This document shows positions 53,785 to 63,389 of a stretch of 64,000 nucleotides of DNA, one piece after another. Each line of letters begins with the position of its first letter. Within the stretch, counting starts at the first letter, position 1. The DNA comes from Microbacterium sorbitolivorans (GTDB lineage Bacteria; Actinomycetota; Actinomycetes; Actinomycetales; Microbacteriaceae). Location of the stretch: positions 496,001 to 560,000 of the forward strand of contig NZ_KZ848473.1 of assembly GCF_003327285.1 (NCBI RefSeq), given 5' to 3'. A program made the translations under genes and the position numbers. A model generated the notes under the pieces. It did no database searches. It was not told the origin of the DNA and saw only the letters and a program-made list of their open reading frames with translations.

Positions 53785-55184
53785 GCGGCCAGGGTCGCGG
53801 CCCGCGCCGTTCGCAGCCCCGCGACACGCACGTGCAGCCGTCGCGCGAGGTGGCGTTCGAGGTCATCCGCGCGACGACCGCCGACGACGCCTACGCCAAC
53901 CTTCTCCTCCCGGCCGAGATCGAGCGCGCGGGCCTCAACGCCGCCGACGCCGCGCTCGCGACCGAGCTGACCTACGGCACGCTGCGCCGCCGTGGCGCCT
54001 ACGAGCAGATCGTGCGCCTCGCCTCGGGCCGCGAGCTCGACGAGATCGATCAGGGCGTGCTCGACGCACTCTGCATGGGCGCCCACCAGCTGCTCTCGAC
54101 GCGCGTCGCGGCCCACGCGGCCGTGAACGAGTCGGTCGAGTTGGCGCGCCGCGAGTCGGGCCGCGGCGCGGCGGGCTTCGCGAACGCCGTGCTCCGCCGC
54201 ATCTCGCGCGACGGCCTGGCGACGTGGGAGGACCGCATCAGCGAGTCGGCACGCAGCGCCGATGAGGCGCTCGGCTTCCGCACCTCGCACCCCGTGTGGA
54301 TCCTGCGCGCCTTCCGCCGGGCACTCGCGGCGACCGGATCCGCCGACGAGCTCGAAGACCTGCTCGAAGCCGACAACGCCTCGCCGTCGGTGACGATGAT
54401 CGCCCTGCCCGGCCTCGCCGAGACGCAGGGCAAGGCGACGAAGTATTCGCCCGTGGGCTTCCGCGCGCCGCAGGGCGACCCCGAGCAGACGGTGCGCGAC
54501 TCCGGTGGCGCGCGCCGCGTGCAGGACGAGGGCTCGCAGCTCGTCGCCCTCGCCCTCTCGCGCCTCACGCCCGTGACAGCGGGGGAGAGATGGCTCGACC
54601 TGTGCGCGGGCCCCGGCGGCAAGACCGCCCTCCTGGCCGCCGAGGCCCTCGCGGGCGGCGCGGTGCTCGAGGCGAACGAGGTCGTGCCCGCGCGCGCCGG
54701 GCTCGTGCGCCGGGCCCTCGAGGCCGTGCCGACCGAGGTCGAGGTGCACGAGCGCGACGGGCGAGAGCTCGCGAAGGAACGCGCGGCGGAGTTTGACCGG
54801 ATCCTCGTCGACGCCCCCTGCACGGGCCTCGGCGCGCTGCGCCGCCGTCCCGAGGCGCGCTGGCGTAAGCAGCCGGGAGACGTTGCGGAGCTCGTGTCGA
54901 TCCAGTCGGAGCTTCTCGACGCCGCGCTCGACGCGGCGCGCCCGGGCGGCGTCGTCGCGTACGTGACCTGTTCGCCGCACCTGGCCGAGACGTCGGGCGT
55001 CGTGCGCGACGCCCTCGAGCGCCGAAGCGACGTCGAGCTTCTCGACGCCCCCGCGGCCATCCGGGCGGTGTCGCGCGGGCCGATCGAGATCGCCGAGCGC
55101 GAGGACGGCCTTCCCGTCGCCCAGCTGTGGCCGCACCGGCACGGCACCGACGCGATGTTCCTCGCCCTGTTCCGCCGCGCCTGA
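53781..55184 (+). CDS. rsmB: 16S rRNA (cytosine-5) methyltransferase RsmB
   Basis: 467 aa. N-terminal NusB-like RNA-binding domain (SREVAFEVIRATTADDAYAN, ARRESGRGAAGFANAVLRRI), then the Rossmann methyltransferase: SAM motif LDLCAGPGGKTALLAAEA, the PC motif LVDAPCTGLGALRRRPEARW and the TC motif YVTCSPHLAET, whose two cysteines release and attack C967. GTG start. Standard fmt partner. Confidence 0.95.
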   Translation: MSGQGRGPRRSQPRDTHVQPSREVAFEVIRATTADDAYANLLLPAEIERAGLNAADAALATELTYGTLRRRGAYEQIVRLASGRELDEIDQGVLDALCMGAHQLLSTRVAAHAAVNESVELARRESGRGAAGFANAVLRRISRDGLATWEDRISESARSADEALGFRTSHPVWILRAFRRALAATGSADELEDLLEADNASPSVTMIALPGLAETQGKATKYSPVGFRAPQGDPEQTVRDSGGARRVQDEGSQLVALALSRLTPVTAGERWLDLCAGPGGKTALLAAEALAGGAVLEANEVVPARAGLVRRALEAVPTEVEVHERDGRELAKERAAEFDRILVDAPCTGLGALRRRPEARWRKQPGDVAELVSIQSELLDAALDAARPGGVVAYVTCSPHLAETSGVVRDALERRSDVELLDAPAAIRAVSRGPIEIAEREDGLPVAQLWPHRHGTDAMFLALFRRA

Positions 55185-55261
55185 GCCGGGCCACCCCGAT
55201 CCGATAGCATGGCGGGCATCCCCCGGGCCACTATCCGACCCCGATCGAAGGGATCGCCCGC

Positions 55262-56959
55262 ATGAGCGATCAGCACTCACCCCAGACCGAGCTCCGCGAC
55301 CCGGCAACCCCCGCCCAACGCCTCGCCGAGATTGCGGCGACCAACCCCGAGCTGGGCGCCGATATCGCGCGCCACCCGAACGTCTACGACGGCCTGCTCG
55401 ACTGGCTCGCCCAGTACGGCGACGAGGGCGCCCGCGCGGCTGTCGCCCAGCGGCGCGGATCCGCGGCGGCCGCCGCCGCAGGGATCCCCGCGGGCACACC
55501 AGCCGCCCCGCAGGGCACGCCCGCCGCGCCCCAGGGCAACCCTGCCGCCCCGCAGGAGTACCCCGCCGCGCCCGAGGGCGCGCCGGTGATTCCGCAGGGC
55601 GCACAGGCGGCAGGCTTCGCCGGTGCCGCGCCGGCCGTCGCCGGCCAGCCCGCCGCGCCGAAGAAGAAGTCGAAGAAGGGGCTCACGACAGCGCTTATCG
55701 CGGGCGGCCTCGTCGTCGTTCTCGGAGGCGGCGGCGCCGTGTGGGCCGTCAACTCGATCCTCGGCGGCGAGAAGTCGCCCGATGCCGCGGCCGACAAGCT
55801 GTTCGAGGGCGCGCTGAAGCTCGACCCGATCGCGCTGTACACCGCGATGTCGCCCACCGAGGTTAAGCCCCTCGAGGAGGCGCTCAAGCAGCTCGAAGAC
55901 ATGCCGACGTCGAGCGAGGAGGACGCCAAGAGCATCCAGGAGACGCTGAACTCGGTCCTCGACGCCATCGAGATCACGACCGACGGGCTCGAGTACCGCA
56001 CCGACGAGCTCATGGACGGCGTGAGCCGCGTGAGCCTCGTCGACGGCACGCTCGAGATCGACGCCGACACCGACGAGCTCGGCGATGCGCTTCGCGAGTT
56101 CATGGAGGTGTCGATGCGCGTCAGCCTCGAGCAGTCGGGCTACTACTCCGATGACGAGATCGACGAGCTGCTCGACGAGAGCCTCGACAGCCAGATCGAC
56201 TTCATGCTCGACGGCCTCGAGAGCGAGTTGCCGTACCAGGTCGACTTCTCCGAGATGTGGGACAGCCAGCTGGCCGACAAGGAGCGCGTCGACATCTCGG
56301 AGGACGACCCGCTGATCGGCCAGGGCTACCCGCTCTCGGTGATCACTGTCGACGAGGGTGGCTGGTACACGAGCCCGCTCCTGACGGGTGTCGACCTCGC
56401 GGCCGGTCAGGCGATGATCCAGGGCGGGTACAGCTACGGCGACTCGCTCATCGATGCCGAGAAGTTCGGCTCGCCGGAGGACGCCGCGCACGGCTTCGCC
56501 GACGGGCTCGAGGCCTTCGTATCGAACGGCGACTACGAGGCATTCGCGTCGGCCCTGCCGCTGGCCGAGCGCCGCGCGGTGTCGCTCTACGGCCCGGCCC
56601 TCGCCGACCTCGGCGCCAACGAAGACGCGTCGCTGAGCGACTTCGACGTCGAGGTCGAGAAGTCGGGCGGCCTCACGGGCCTCCGCATCTCGAACCTCGA
56701 GTTCCTCCGCGGCGACACCGTCACGGGCACCTACTCGCACCCGTGCTTCGAAGACCAGTACTCGGGCGAGCAGTGTATCGACGACGTCCCAGCGCTCAAG
56801 CTGCTGGGCCTCGACGAGGCGCTGCCGATCGCGATCCAGGAGGATGGCGGCTGGTTCGTGAGCCCGACCGCGACCGTCGGCAACGTCCTGGCGATCGCGA
56901 CGAAGAACCTCGCGCAGCTGATCGAGGACGACGAGCTCGACAAGCTCTTCGAGTTCTAA
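55262..56959 (+). CDS. Membrane-anchored protein with variant leucine-rich repeat N-terminus
   Basis: 565 aa, GAAGGGA before the ATG. Residues 5-65 are a variant leucine-rich-repeat (LRV-like) unit (PATPAQRLAEIAATNPELGA, then a W-L-A-Q-Y-G-D-E-G segment). A Pro/Ala/Gln linker (about 75-130, repeats of APQG) leads to KKKSKKG and one membrane helix (LIAGGLVVVLGGGGAVWAV). Residues 165-565 are extracellular and acidic, with a duplicated domain and two cysteine pairs near the end. Function unknown; the architecture suggests a cell-surface sensor or assembly protein. It ends at a terminator shared with the convergent gene. Confidence 0.8.
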   Translation: MSDQHSPQTELRDPATPAQRLAEIAATNPELGADIARHPNVYDGLLDWLAQYGDEGARAAVAQRRGSAAAAAAGIPAGTPAAPQGTPAAPQGNPAAPQEYPAAPEGAPVIPQGAQAAGFAGAAPAVAGQPAAPKKKSKKGLTTALIAGGLVVVLGGGGAVWAVNSILGGEKSPDAAADKLFEGALKLDPIALYTAMSPTEVKPLEEALKQLEDMPTSSEEDAKSIQETLNSVLDAIEITTDGLEYRTDELMDGVSRVSLVDGTLEIDADTDELGDALREFMEVSMRVSLEQSGYYSDDEIDELLDESLDSQIDFMLDGLESELPYQVDFSEMWDSQLADKERVDISEDDPLIGQGYPLSVITVDEGGWYTSPLLTGVDLAAGQAMIQGGYSYGDSLIDAEKFGSPEDAAHGFADGLEAFVSNGDYEAFASALPLAERRAVSLYGPALADLGANEDASLSDFDVEVEKSGGLTGLRISNLEFLRGDTVTGTYSHPCFEDQYSGEQCIDDVPALKLLGLDEALPIAIQEDGGWFVSPTATVGNVLAIATKNLAQLIEDDELDKLFEF

Positions 56960-56971
56960 GCACCTCACCGA

Positions 56972-57001
56972 GAACGGGCCCCGCTGTTGCGGGGCCCGTT
57001 C
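56972..57001. terminator. Bidirectional terminator between two convergent membrane proteins
   Basis: A perfect 13-bp GC-rich stem (GAACGGGCCCCGC and its complement) with loop TGTT, 13 bp after one stop codon and 6 bp before the other. Confidence 0.8.
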
Positions 57002-57006
57002 GCCGT

Positions 57007-58611
57007 TCAATCCCAGGTGACGGGGAGGTCCGGATCCGAGAAGTCGACCGTCGGCGCGTAGAGCCACGGGCCACCGTAGATCTGATCGCGACCCGACGAG
57101 CCGCCCTGCTGCCAGTCGGCGACGAAGGCGACGTCGCCGATGTAGTCGCCCTCCTGGAACTGCGCGCCGTCGAACGCCGAAGACGTCGGCACCATGGCGT
57201 CGATCTCAGCCCACTGTTCATCGGTGAGGGATCGCTCGACGGTGCCGTCGATGATCTGAGCGCCGCCCTGGATGCCGCCAGTGACCTCGAGCCCGCAATC
57301 GGCGGCGAGGGTCGTCGACGAGATGCACGCCTCGGCCGCCGCCCGCACGACCTCGCGGAACTTCGCGATGCCGTCGTCCGTCAGCGTGGGCTCGCGGTCA
57401 TACGGATACATGAAGACCATGCCGCTCTCGGCGACGATGACCGACTCGGGGATCGTGAAGTACTCCGTCGTCGTTCCGAGCGTGTAAGCGCCCGGGAAGA
57501 CCTCGTAGCTCATCGAGCCCGACGCATCGAAGGCGACGCCGTTGAGCGTCATGTCGAAGGCCTCGTAGCCCTCGGTAATCTCGAGCGTCGGCAGGTCGAC
57601 ATCGAACACAACGTTCTCGGGATCGTTCACGTCGACGTCGACCGTCAGCGTGAAGTCGATGAGCTCGTCGTCCATCATGTAGCTGACGGCGAAGACCTGG
57701 TTCTCCCACGCGTCCTCGGCGAGCGGCGTGATCTGGACGTCCGAGATCGGATAGTTCTCGACCATCGCGGCCCACGCGTCGTCGCTCGTGAGCGAGGTCG
57801 CCGTGTGGCCGAGCATCGAGAGTGCGAGGGTCGCGTTGCCGCCCGCGATGGCGTTCACGAAGGTCGTCGCCGCGTCGAGGCCGATCTCGCCGGCGGCGAG
57901 CGGGATGACGGTCGGCGTCGGCGTCGAGATCGGTTCGCGGTCGTCGCGGCTATCGCCGAGCATGGGGGAGACGACCGCGGCCCCGACGCCCACGAGGATC
58001 GCGGCGCCGAGGCCCACGAAGGTCGTGACCGCCGCGATGCGGCCGGCGCGGCCGGACGACGCCTTCGGGGCCGCCTGGGCCTTCGACGTCGCGACGGTCG
58101 GCGGCGTCGGGCGAGCCTTCTTTGCCTTCGGGCGGGGCTCCTCGGGGCGCCACGGCGGCGTGAACGTCGACGGCGGAATCTCGCCGTCCGCCGGCGCCTG
58201 GGCGCGCGAGCTTGTCGGCGCGGCCGCGGGCGGCTGCCAGGCGGGCGAATCCGTGACCGGCGGATCCGAAACGGGACCTGTCTGGTGAGCCTCCGGCGCG
58301 TCGGCGACGGGCGGATCCGTGACCGGCTCGCGCGGTTCCGCGGCGGGATCGGGGGAGCGGACTTCCGGCTCCCGGGCGCGCTCGTCCGCCGCCGGCGACT
58401 GCCAGCGCGACGCCGCCGGCTCGGGTGCCGGGACGACGTGCTCGGGCGCCGCGTCGTCGCGCTTGCGCCACGGCATCGACGATTCGGGTTCCGGTGCGAC
58501 CTCGTCGGCGGTACCTTCGGACTTCGCCTCGTCGGCGCCCTGCCAGGGGAACCGCGGCGCCTTGTCGTCATCGTGGGGTTTCTGCCAGGGAAACTCCGCC
58601 ATTTCGGTCAC
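57007..58611 (-). CDS. Proline-rich membrane-anchored surface protein
   Basis: 534 aa. The first 190 residues are low-complexity, rich in Pro, Glu, Ala and Asp, with recurring FPWQ/MPW units (FPWQKPHDDDK, FPWQGADEA), and are probably cytoplasmic and disordered. One helix follows (VTTFVGLGAAILVGVGAAVV), then an extracellular region of about 300 residues with two cysteines. Its overall plan (disordered Pro-rich N-terminus, single helix, beta-rich exterior) mirrors the convergent 565-aa neighbour. Function unknown. Confidence 0.8.
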   Translation of the reverse strand: MTEMAEFPWQKPHDDDKAPRFPWQGADEAKSEGTADEVAPEPESSMPWRKRDDAAPEHVVPAPEPAASRWQSPAADERAREPEVRSPDPAAEPREPVTDPPVADAPEAHQTGPVSDPPVTDSPAWQPPAAAPTSSRAQAPADGEIPPSTFTPPWRPEEPRPKAKKARPTPPTVATSKAQAAPKASSGRAGRIAAVTTFVGLGAAILVGVGAAVVSPMLGDSRDDREPISTPTPTVIPLAAGEIGLDAATTFVNAIAGGNATLALSMLGHTATSLTSDDAWAAMVENYPISDVQITPLAEDAWENQVFAVSYMMDDELIDFTLTVDVDVNDPENVVFDVDLPTLEITEGYEAFDMTLNGVAFDASGSMSYEVFPGAYTLGTTTEYFTIPESVIVAESGMVFMYPYDREPTLTDDGIAKFREVVRAAAEACISSTTLAADCGLEVTGGIQGGAQIIDGTVERSLTDEQWAEIDAMVPTSSAFDGAQFQEGDYIGDVAFVADWQQGGSSGRDQIYGGPWLYAPTVDFSDPDLPVTWD

Positions 58612-58730
58612 CTCGTCTCAGATGTTCTGCTGTCATTATCCCGGCCGCCTTGCGCTCCCGATGCCGGAACCCGGGCGCGCGGACGCGGCCCATTCTCCCA
58701 GCAGGTTGGCGGGCGGCGATAATGGAGGGG

Positions 58731-59426
58731 ATGAGCCTCCCCAACGCACCCCGCATTAACCCGAGCATCCTCTCCGCCGACTTCGTGAACATGCAGCGCG
58801 ATCTCGAGCGCATTTCGGGCGCGGACTTCGTGCATGTCGACGTGATGGACAACCATTTCGTTCCGAACCTGACGTTCGGGCCGCAGATGGTGGAACGGAT
58901 CCAGGCGACGAGCCCGATCCCGCTCGACGTGCACCTCATGATCTCCGACGCCGACCGCTGGGCGCCCGGCTACGCCGAGATCGGCGCCGCGAGCGTCACC
59001 TTCCACCTCGAGGCCGCCGCCGACCCGATCGCGCTCGCGCGCCGGATCCGCGACATCGGCTCGCGCGTCGGCGTCGCGATCAAGCCCGACTCGCCCGCCG
59101 AGCAGCTCTTCGAGCACCTCGACGAATTCGATCAGATTCTCGTGATGACGGTCGAGCCCGGCTTCGGCGGTCAGAGCTTCCGCGACGACATGATGCCGAA
59201 GCTCCGCGCGCTGAAGTCCGAGGCCGCGCGCCGCGGATCCCAGGTGTGGCTGCAGGTCGACGGCGGCATTGCGCCCGGCACGATCGAGCAGGCCGCGGCC
59301 GCCGGCGCCGACACGTTCGTCGCCGGATCCGCCGTATTCGGCGCGGCCGATATCGACGCGCGAATCGGCGAGCTGAGGGCTCTCGCGTCGCAGCACGCTC
59401 ACGGAACGGATAGCCTGGGACAGTGA
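58731..59426 (+). CDS. rpe: Ribulose-phosphate 3-epimerase
   Basis: 231 aa. TIM barrel with [37 protein letters not shown] and [10 protein letters not shown]; the Asp and His metal ligands are in place. The ATG at 58731 has GGAGGGG immediately before it, rather close; an ATG nine bases upstream (58722) is the alternative. Overlaps hisE as GTGA, linking the pentose-phosphate enzyme to histidine synthesis, which uses PRPP. Confidence 0.95.
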   Translation: MSLPNAPRINPSILSADFVNMQRDLERISGADFVHVDVMDNHFVPNLTFGPQMVERIQATSPIPLDVHLMISDADRWAPGYAEIGAASVTFHLEAAADPIALARRIRDIGSRVGVAIKPDSPAEQLFEHLDEFDQILVMTVEPGFGGQSFRDDMMPKLRALKSEAARRGSQVWLQVDGGIAPGTIEQAAAAGADTFVAGSAVFGAADIDARIGELRALASQHAHGTDSLGQ

Positions 59427-59686
59427 AATCGTTCGAGGACCTGTTTGCTGAACTAAGCGACAAGGCCGTCACCCGACCCGCCGGCTCCGGAACTGTCCAG
59501 GAGCTTGACGCTGGCGTGCACTTCATCGGCAAGAAGATTGTCGAAGAGGCGGCCGAGGTGTGGATGGCATCGGAGTATGAATCCGACGAGGCCGCTGCGG
59601 AAGAAATGTCGCAGCTTATGTACCACCTGCAGGTGATGATGATCGCCAAGGGACTCACTCTCGAGGACGTCTACCGACATCTCTGA
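59423..59686 (+). CDS. hisE: Phosphoribosyl-ATP pyrophosphatase
   Basis: 87 aa, all-helical MazG-like fold: [35 protein letters not shown] with the Mg-binding Glu residues, and [20 protein letters not shown]. Second step of histidine synthesis; separate from hisI as in other actinobacteria. Confidence 0.95.
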   Translation: MKSFEDLFAELSDKAVTRPAGSGTVQELDAGVHFIGKKIVEEAAEVWMASEYESDEAAAEEMSQLMYHLQVMMIAKGLTLEDVYRHL

Positions 59687-59728
59687 TCCGGCCCGCGACT
59701 AACCGACCTGATCTGAAAGAAACAAGAC

Positions 59729-60571
59729 GTGCTTCGTATTGCCATCCCTAACAAGGGATCCCTCTCCGAGACCGCCGTGCAGCTGCTGGCCGAGGCTGGC
59801 TACGCCACTCGCCGCGACTCCAAGACGCTCCACCTGATCGACGAGGCCAACGGGGTGGAGTTCTTCTACCTCCGCCCGCGCGACATCGCGACGTACGTCG
59901 CCCGTGGCGCCCTCGACGTGGGCCTCACAGGCCGCGACCTGCTCCGCGACGTTCGCCTCCCGGCGGCGCGCGAGGTCGAGGCGCTCGGCTTCGGTCGCTC
60001 GACCTTCCGCTTCGCGGCCCCCGCCGGCACGCTTAGCTCGATCGAGCAGCTCGACGGCAAGCGCGTCGCCACGAGCTACACCGGCCTTGTCGAGGAGTTC
60101 CTCGGCGAGCAGGGCATCACGGTCGACGTCGTTCCGCTGAACGGCGCCGTCGAATCGGCCCCGCAGCTAGGCGTCGCCGACGCGATCGCCGACGTCGTCG
60201 AGACCGGCACGACGCTCAAGCAGGCCGGCCTCGAGATCTTCGGCCCCGTCATGCTCGAGTCGGAGGCCGTCCTCATCCAGGGTCCCGGATCCGCCGAGGG
60301 CATCGACAAGCTCCTGCGCCGCCTGCGCGGCGTGCTTGTGGCGCGCCGCCACGTCATGCTCGACTACGACCTTCCCGCCGACCTCGTCGAGCAGGCCTCG
60401 GAGGTCGCCAAGGGCATGCAGTCGCCCACCGTCTCGCCGCTACAGCGCGAGGGCTGGGTCGCCGTGCGGGTCATGGTTCCCAAGCGCGACGCCAACCGCA
60501 TCATGGATGACCTCTACTCGCTCGGTGCGCGCGCGCTGATCGTCACCGCTATCGACAACGCCCGTCTGTGA
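59729..60571 (+). CDS. hisG: ATP phosphoribosyltransferase, long form
   Basis: 280 aa, GTG start with a weak ribosome site. Catalytic periplasmic-binding-like fold ([50 protein letters not shown]) plus a C-terminal ACT-like regulatory domain (about 205-280), so it should be feedback-inhibited by histidine without HisZ. Confidence 0.96.
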   Translation: MLRIAIPNKGSLSETAVQLLAEAGYATRRDSKTLHLIDEANGVEFFYLRPRDIATYVARGALDVGLTGRDLLRDVRLPAAREVEALGFGRSTFRFAAPAGTLSSIEQLDGKRVATSYTGLVEEFLGEQGITVDVVPLNGAVESAPQLGVADAIADVVETGTTLKQAGLEIFGPVMLESEAVLIQGPGSAEGIDKLLRRLRGVLVARRHVMLDYDLPADLVEQASEVAKGMQSPTVSPLQREGWVAVRVMVPKRDANRIMDDLYSLGARALIVTAIDNARL

Positions 60572-60578
60572 GGGCGTC

Positions 60579-61364
60579 GTGACCAGCACTCAGTCTTCGG
60601 AACTCGGTGTCGCGACTCGCGTCATTCCGTGCCTCGACGTCTCGGGCGGCAGGGTCGTCAAGGGCGTGAACTTCGAGAACCTGCGCGAGATGGGTGACCC
60701 CGTCGAGCTTGCCCGCGAGTACTACGAGCAGGGCGCCGACGAGCTGACCTTCCTCGACGTGGGCGCCTCGGTCGAGGCGCGCGACACGATGTACGACGTT
60801 GTGCGCGCGACGGCGGAGCAGGTCTTCATCCCGCTCACCGTCGGCGGCGGCGTGCGCTCGGTCGACGACGTGTCGCGCCTGCAGGACGTGGGCGCCGACA
60901 AGGTCGGCGTGAACTCCGCCGGCATCGCGCGCCCCGACCTCCTCGGTGAGATCGCTGACCGCTACGGCGCGCAGTGCCTCGTGCTCTCGCTCGACATCAA
61001 GCGCGCCTCGCACACCCCGAGCGGCTTCGTCGTGACGACCCACGGCGGCCGCCGCGAGACCGACATCGACGCGCTCGCGTGGGCGCGCGAGGCCATCGAG
61101 CGCGGGGCGGGCGAGCTCCTCGTCAACTCGATCGACGCCGACGGCACGAAGCAAGGCTTTGACCTCGAGCTCATCTCGGCCATCCGCGAGCTCTCGCACG
61201 TTCCCGTCATCGCCTCGGGCGGAGCGGGCGACGTGCGCGACTTCGCCCCGGCGGTCCGCGCCGGCGCCGACGCGATCCTCGCGGCCACGGTCTTCCACTC
61301 GGGACAGATCCGCATTGGCGACGCCAAGCGCGCCATGCGAGAAGAAGGAGTGCTGGTTCGATGA
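60579..61364 (+). CDS. hisF: Imidazole glycerol phosphate synthase, cyclase subunit
   Basis: 261 aa, GTG start. TIM barrel: [19 protein letters not shown] with catalytic Asp, [52 protein letters not shown]. The partner glutaminase HisH is not in this cluster. Overlaps hisI as ATGA. Confidence 0.96.
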   Translation: MTSTQSSELGVATRVIPCLDVSGGRVVKGVNFENLREMGDPVELAREYYEQGADELTFLDVGASVEARDTMYDVVRATAEQVFIPLTVGGGVRSVDDVSRLQDVGADKVGVNSAGIARPDLLGEIADRYGAQCLVLSLDIKRASHTPSGFVVTTHGGRRETDIDALAWAREAIERGAGELLVNSIDADGTKQGFDLELISAIRELSHVPVIASGGAGDVRDFAPAVRAGADAILAATVFHSGQIRIGDAKRAMREEGVLVR

Positions 61365-61714
61365 ACGGCATCAACGAACGTCTCGACCTCGTCTCGTTCA
61401 ACGACGACGGTCTCGTCCCCGCCGTCGTGCAGGAACACGGCACCGGCCAGGTGCTCATGCTCGCCTGGATGGACCGCGAGGCGCTGCGCCGCACCCTCAC
61501 CGAGGGCCGCGTGACCTACTGGTCGCGTAGTCGCGGCGAGTACTGGCGCAAGGGCGACACCTCCGGCCATGTGCAGGTCGTGCGCTCGGCGCGCATCGAC
61601 TGTGACGGCGACACTGTCCTACTCGAGGTCGAGCAGACCGGTGCGGCGTGCCACACCGGCACGCACACGTGCTTCGACGGATCCGAGCGCGATCTGCACC
61701 CGGTGATGTCGTGA
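61361..61714 (+). CDS. hisI: Phosphoribosyl-AMP cyclohydrolase
   Basis: 117 aa. [40 protein letters not shown] and the zinc ligands in [19 protein letters not shown] and TGTHTCF. Third step of histidine synthesis. Its TGA overlaps the next GTG; in related genomes trpE usually lies here. Confidence 0.96.
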   Translation: MNGINERLDLVSFNDDGLVPAVVQEHGTGQVLMLAWMDREALRRTLTEGRVTYWSRSRGEYWRKGDTSGHVQVVRSARIDCDGDTVLLEVEQTGAACHTGTHTCFDGSERDLHPVMS

Positions 61715-62310
61715 CCCGCCAGGGTGGGTGGGCTGCGCGCCGCGGCCGCACTACGAGTGTCGTGCTCATCCTGCTCGGCGCCGCCGTCGCGCTCATCGGC
61801 TCGACGCAGACCTGGCTCGTCGCCAGCGTCGAGGGCACCGACATCCCGGCGACCGGGTCCGAGGCGCTCGCGCTGCTGCAGCCGCTCGCCCTCGCCGGCC
61901 TCGCGCTGACGCTCGCCCTCGCCCTCGTGGGCAAGGCGCTGCGCTTCGTCTTCTCGGCCCTCGCTGTGGTGATCGGCGGCGCGCTGACGGCGCTCATCAC
62001 GCCCATCGCGGCGGATCCGCCCGTGTCGGCCATCGCCCGCGTGGTGACGGAACACACGGGCATCGCGGGCGTCGAGAGCGTGGGTGAGATCACCTCCGCG
62101 ATCGACGCGACGGCGTGGCCGATCGTGGCGCTCATCGCCTCGCTCGTCGTGGCCGTCGGCGGCGCGCTCGCCCTCGTGACCGGGCCCGCGTGGCGCAAGG
62201 GCACGAGCCGCTATGACGCGCCGAGCACATCGACCTCGGCGGGCGAAGGCCCGCTCGATGCGGTCGATTCGTGGGATCGTCTCACGCGCGGCGGCGACCC
62301 GACGGATTAA
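61711..62310 (+). CDS. Trp-operon-associated membrane protein
   Basis: 199 aa from a GTG overlapping the hisI stop. Four membrane helices ([72 protein letters not shown]) with STQTWL typical of the actinobacterial family TIGR02234. Always found with trp genes, function unknown. Confidence 0.85.
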   Translation: MTRQGGWAARRGRTTSVVLILLGAAVALIGSTQTWLVASVEGTDIPATGSEALALLQPLALAGLALTLALALVGKALRFVFSALAVVIGGALTALITPIAADPPVSAIARVVTEHTGIAGVESVGEITSAIDATAWPIVALIASLVVAVGGALALVTGPAWRKGTSRYDAPSTSTSAGEGPLDAVDSWDRLTRGGDPTD

Positions 62311-62367
62311 CCATCCGCATTCGATAGACTGAACGTATTCCCTCTGGCAATCCTCAGGAGCAGTGCT

Positions 62368-62601
62368 ATGACTTCTAATCCCATCGGTGACCCCGGCCAC
62401 GGACACTCGCCGGCAGCCTGGACCGCTGTGCTGATCATGCTCATCGGCATCACCGCGGGTACCGTAGGCCTCTACATCGGTCAGCACGTTGTCGTGTACA
62501 TCTCCGCTGCGATCGTCGTCCTGGGCCCGATCGTTGGCTTCATCGTCTCGAAGGCCGGCTACGGCGTGAACGGACCGAAGTTCCAGCCCAAGGGCCACTG
62601 A
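62368..62601 (+). CDS. Small two-helix membrane protein (DUF6704/HGC-like)
   Basis: 77 aa. His/Gly-rich start (DPGHGHSPAAW), two helices (AVLIMLIGITAGTVGLYIG and VVVYISAAIVVLGPIVGFIV) and the ending KAGYGVNGPKFQPKGH. A conserved small protein between the Trp membrane protein and trpC in Microbacteriaceae. Its TGA shares its A with the trpC ATG. Confidence 0.85.
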   Translation: MTSNPIGDPGHGHSPAAWTAVLIMLIGITAGTVGLYIGQHVVVYISAAIVVLGPIVGFIVSKAGYGVNGPKFQPKGH

Positions 62602-63389
62602 TGTCGCTCCTCGCCGACCTCACGGCCGGTGCGGTGGCGGACGCCGAGTCGCGCCGCGCGGAGCTCTCCCTCGCTGAGGTGGAGCGCCGCGCGGCCGCTC
62701 AGTCTCCGGCCCTCGACGCCGTCTCGTTCCTCTCGCGCGGTGAGACAATCCGCGTGATCGCCGAGGTGAAGCGCGCGAGCCCCTCGCGCGGCGACCTCGC
62801 CGAGATCCCGGATCCGGCGCTTCAGGCGGCACGCTACGAGCAAGGTGGCGCGAGCGCGATCAGCGTGCTGACGGAGGGGCGCCGCTTCAAGGGCTCGCTC
62901 GCCGACCTCACGGCCGTCAAGCAGCAGGTGACCCTTCCGGTCCTGCGCAAGGACTTCATCGCGACGCCGTACCAGGTCGCCGAGGCCCGCGCCGCGGGCG
63001 CCGACCTCGTGCTCCTCATCGTCGCGGCGCTCGACCGCAAGACGATCGGCGAGCTGTACGCCCAGATCCGCGAGTTCGGCATGACACCGCTCGTCGAGGC
63101 CCACTCGGCCGACGAGGTGAAGATCGCCACCGACCTGGGTGCCCCCATTATCGGCGTGAACGCCCGCGACCTCAGTGACTTCACGCTCGACCGCGACCTC
63201 TTTGCGCGCCTCGCCCCCGGGATCCCGGACGGCACGATTCGCGTCGCGGAGTCGGCGGTTTCGACCCCCGACGACGTGGTGCACTACCGCCGAGGCGGCG
63301 CCGACGTCGTGCTCATCGGCGAGGCGCTCGTCACGGGCGACCCCGTCGCCACGCTCGACGCTTTCATTTCGGCGACGGAAGGAATCTGA
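62601..63389 (+). CDS. trpC: Indole-3-glycerol phosphate synthase
   Basis: 262 aa. TIM barrel with [37 protein letters not shown] (catalytic Lys), [24 protein letters not shown] and [13 protein letters not shown]. Not fused to TrpF. Overlaps trpB by 3 bp (TGATG-type junction). Confidence 0.96.
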   Translation: MSLLADLTAGAVADAESRRAELSLAEVERRAAAQSPALDAVSFLSRGETIRVIAEVKRASPSRGDLAEIPDPALQAARYEQGGASAISVLTEGRRFKGSLADLTAVKQQVTLPVLRKDFIATPYQVAEARAAGADLVLLIVAALDRKTIGELYAQIREFGMTPLVEAHSADEVKIATDLGAPIIGVNARDLSDFTLDRDLFARLAPGIPDGTIRVAESAVSTPDDVVHYRRGGADVVLIGEALVTGDPVATLDAFISATEGI

